Positions 6,253 to 7,405 of a stretch of 7,405 nt of DNA are shown here, one piece after another (positions within the stretch are counted from its first letter, which is position 1; each line of letters opens with the position of its first letter). Where the stretch lies: assembly GCA_964383535.1 (NCBI GenBank), contig CAYLHS010000094.1, positions 1-7,405 of the forward strand, given 5' to 3'. The position numbers and the translations under genes are program-made. The DNA comes from CAYLHS01 sp964383535. GTDB lineage: Bacteria; Actinomycetota; Acidimicrobiia; Spongiisociales; UBA4744. Below the pieces are notes generated by a model. That model saw nothing but the letters and a program-made list of their open reading frames with translations. It did no database searches and had not been told where the DNA came from.

Positions 6253-7405
6253 GTGAAGAAGCCGCTGATCGGGTTCGTGTTGCTCGTCGCCGCGATCGGT
6301 GGTGGTTGGTGGCTTGCTCGCGTTGCCGTTGGGGTGGAGCAATCAACGACCACCGTCGAGGCCGTCGCGCCGACCACGACAATAGAGCCGACCACCACGA
6401 CCACGCCTGCGACGACGACGTCCACATCGACTACCACCACGACGATCCCGTTCGCCAGGTTCGGTGACGCTCGGACGGTGGGCGAGCAGGTCGGGTCCGT
6501 GGACGGTCTGACGATGTTCCGAGGCAACCCGACCAGGACGTTCTACGGCGAGGGTCCGGTACCCGACGATCCGACGGTGCTCTGGACGTACCCCGATTCG
6601 GCGATGTGTGGTCACTCGACCGTTGCCGGAGAGACGGATCTGTGGTGCGGCACCGGCTGGACCGGTCAGCCGGTCGTGTGGACACGACCCGACGGCGTGA
6701 CGGAGGTCATCATCGGCGCCTACGACTACGCGGTGCACTTCATCGATGCTGATACCGGCCAGGACACGCGAACGCCGTTCAAGACAGGAGATCTCGTGAA
6801 GGGGTCGGGCTCGCTGGATCCCGACGGCTACCCGCTGTACTACTTCGGCTCCCGGGACAACAACCTGCGCATTCTCGCCCTCGACCGTGGAGACCCCGTC
6901 GAGCTGTGGTCGGTGAACGCCAACATCGTCAACGGGATGTGGAACAACGACTGGGATTCCGATCCGGTGATCATCGACGACATCATGTTCGAAGGGGGTG
7001 AGAACAGCTACTTCTTCGCCTTCAAGCTGAACCGCTCCTACGACGCCGACGGGCATGTCACGGTCGACCCTCAGCCGCTTGTCGAGATCCCCGCTTTCAC
7101 TCCCGATCTCGTCAGAACGTTCGGTCGCGCACAGAGCATCGAGATGTCTGTCGCCGTCTATGAGGACCGTGTCTACTGGGCCAACTCGGCCGGCAGGGTG
7201 GTCGGTATCGATGTCTCACGGATCGACGAAGGAATTGCACCGATCGTGTTCGACTATTGGGATGGCGATGACACGGACGCGACAATCACCATCGACGCCG
7301 AAGGCATGCTGTACGTCGGGATCGAGCTGGAGAAGTTCAACGCCAGATCGAAGGAGGTCGGGCAGATCATCAAACTGGATCCGTACACGGACGGTGATCC
7401 TCGGG
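6253..7405 (+). CDS. membrane-anchored or secreted beta-propeller (PQQ-like repeat) protein with Thr-rich stalk, partial (runs off right edge)
   Basis: 384 residues are visible with no stop. Residues 1-27 are a signal peptide or signal anchor (basic MKK, then a hydrophobic core to about 27), with no lipobox cysteine. Residues 31-66 are a Thr/Pro/Ser stalk ending TTTTTIPF. The rest is rich in short beta strands and Gly/Asp turns, with propeller-like blades: FRGNPTRTFYGEGPVP then VLWTYP (89-114), VIIGAYDYAVHFIDADTGQ (152-170), LYYFGSRDNNLRILALD (195-211), VYWANSAGRVVGIDVS (307-322) and LYVGIELEKFNARSKEVGQIIKLDP (353-377). This pattern is that of PQQ-like propellers, though PQQ binding itself is not shown. 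C119 and C132 could form a disulfide outside the cell. The GTG start lies 9 nt after an in-frame TGA at 6241-6243, so no longer N-terminus is possible. No Shine-Dalgarno site is visible. It is divergent from the MFS gene; function unknown. Confidence 0.82.
   Translation, partial: MKKPLIGFVLLVAAIGGGWWLARVAVGVEQSTTTVEAVAPTTTIEPTTTTTPATTTSTSTTTTTIPFARFGDARTVGEQVGSVDGLTMFRGNPTRTFYGEGPVPDDPTVLWTYPDSAMCGHSTVAGETDLWCGTGWTGQPVVWTRPDGVTEVIIGAYDYAVHFIDADTGQDTRTPFKTGDLVKGSGSLDPDGYPLYYFGSRDNNLRILALDRGDPVELWSVNANIVNGMWNNDWDSDPVIIDDIMFEGGENSYFFAFKLNRSYDADGHVTVDPQPLVEIPAFTPDLVRTFGRAQSIEMSVAVYEDRVYWANSAGRVVGIDVSRIDEGIAPIVFDYWDGDDTDATITIDAEGMLYVGIELEKFNARSKEVGQIIKLDPYTDGDPR

Noticed and set aside
6032..6467. 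Small plus-strand open frames in the MFS-propeller spacer
   Set aside because: They overlap the MFS N-terminus or the Thr stalk in the wrong frame, with no ribosome site or recognisable features.
1..7405. Mobile element, prophage, tRNA or rRNA content
   Set aside because: I saw no transposase or integrase motifs, no element-end inverted repeats and no tRNA- or rRNA-like sequence; composition looks uniform across the window.

Overview
The window is about 60-65% GC and reads as a chromosomal segment of a high-GC actinobacterium. It probably comes from a metagenome-type assembly, because it contains a placeholder run of 100 N. Three things point to an Acidimicrobiia-like lineage: long poly-threonine linkers in the exported proteins, frequent GTG starts, and a general lack of Shine-Dalgarno sites. 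That lineage call is inference from style only, since there is no rRNA or marker gene here.

Layout, left to right. (1) 1-215, minus: the N-terminal part of a Dps/ferritin-like protein, running off the left edge. (2) 288-1998, plus: a LytR-CpsA-Psr (LCP) cell-wall glycopolymer transferase with an unusual multi-pass N-terminus and Thr-rich linkers on both sides of the LCP domain. Its tail is an 18-bp tandem repeat interrupted by the N gap. (3) 1995-2819, plus: a metallo-beta-lactamase-fold hydrolase whose ATG overlaps the LCP stop as ATGA. (4) 2820-2962: a short convergent spacer ending in a strong hairpin, a likely bidirectional terminator. (5) 2963-4813, minus: one polypeptide joining a 12-helix MOP/Wzx-type flippase to a complete monotopic phosphoglycosyl transferase. 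(6) 4839-6080, minus: an MFS transporter 25 bp upstream of the fusion gene, probably in the same transcript. (7) 6253 to the right edge, plus, divergent from the MFS gene: a membrane-anchored or secreted beta-propeller protein with a Thr-rich stalk.

How the parts may work together. The phosphoglycosyl transferase would place the first sugar-phosphate on undecaprenyl phosphate at the inner face of the membrane. The flippase domain would move the finished lipid-linked glycan outward. An LCP enzyme, such as the one transcribed towards it, would attach a glycopolymer to peptidoglycan. The window therefore holds a start, a crossing and an end step of surface-glycan assembly, but no elongating glycosyltransferase and no polymerase. 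The flippase-phosphoglycosyl transferase fusion is the most unusual feature.

A caution for readers of automatic annotation: translating straight through the N gap joins the LCP protein and the hydrolase into one 843-residue product. The repeat phase shows that this fusion is an artefact.
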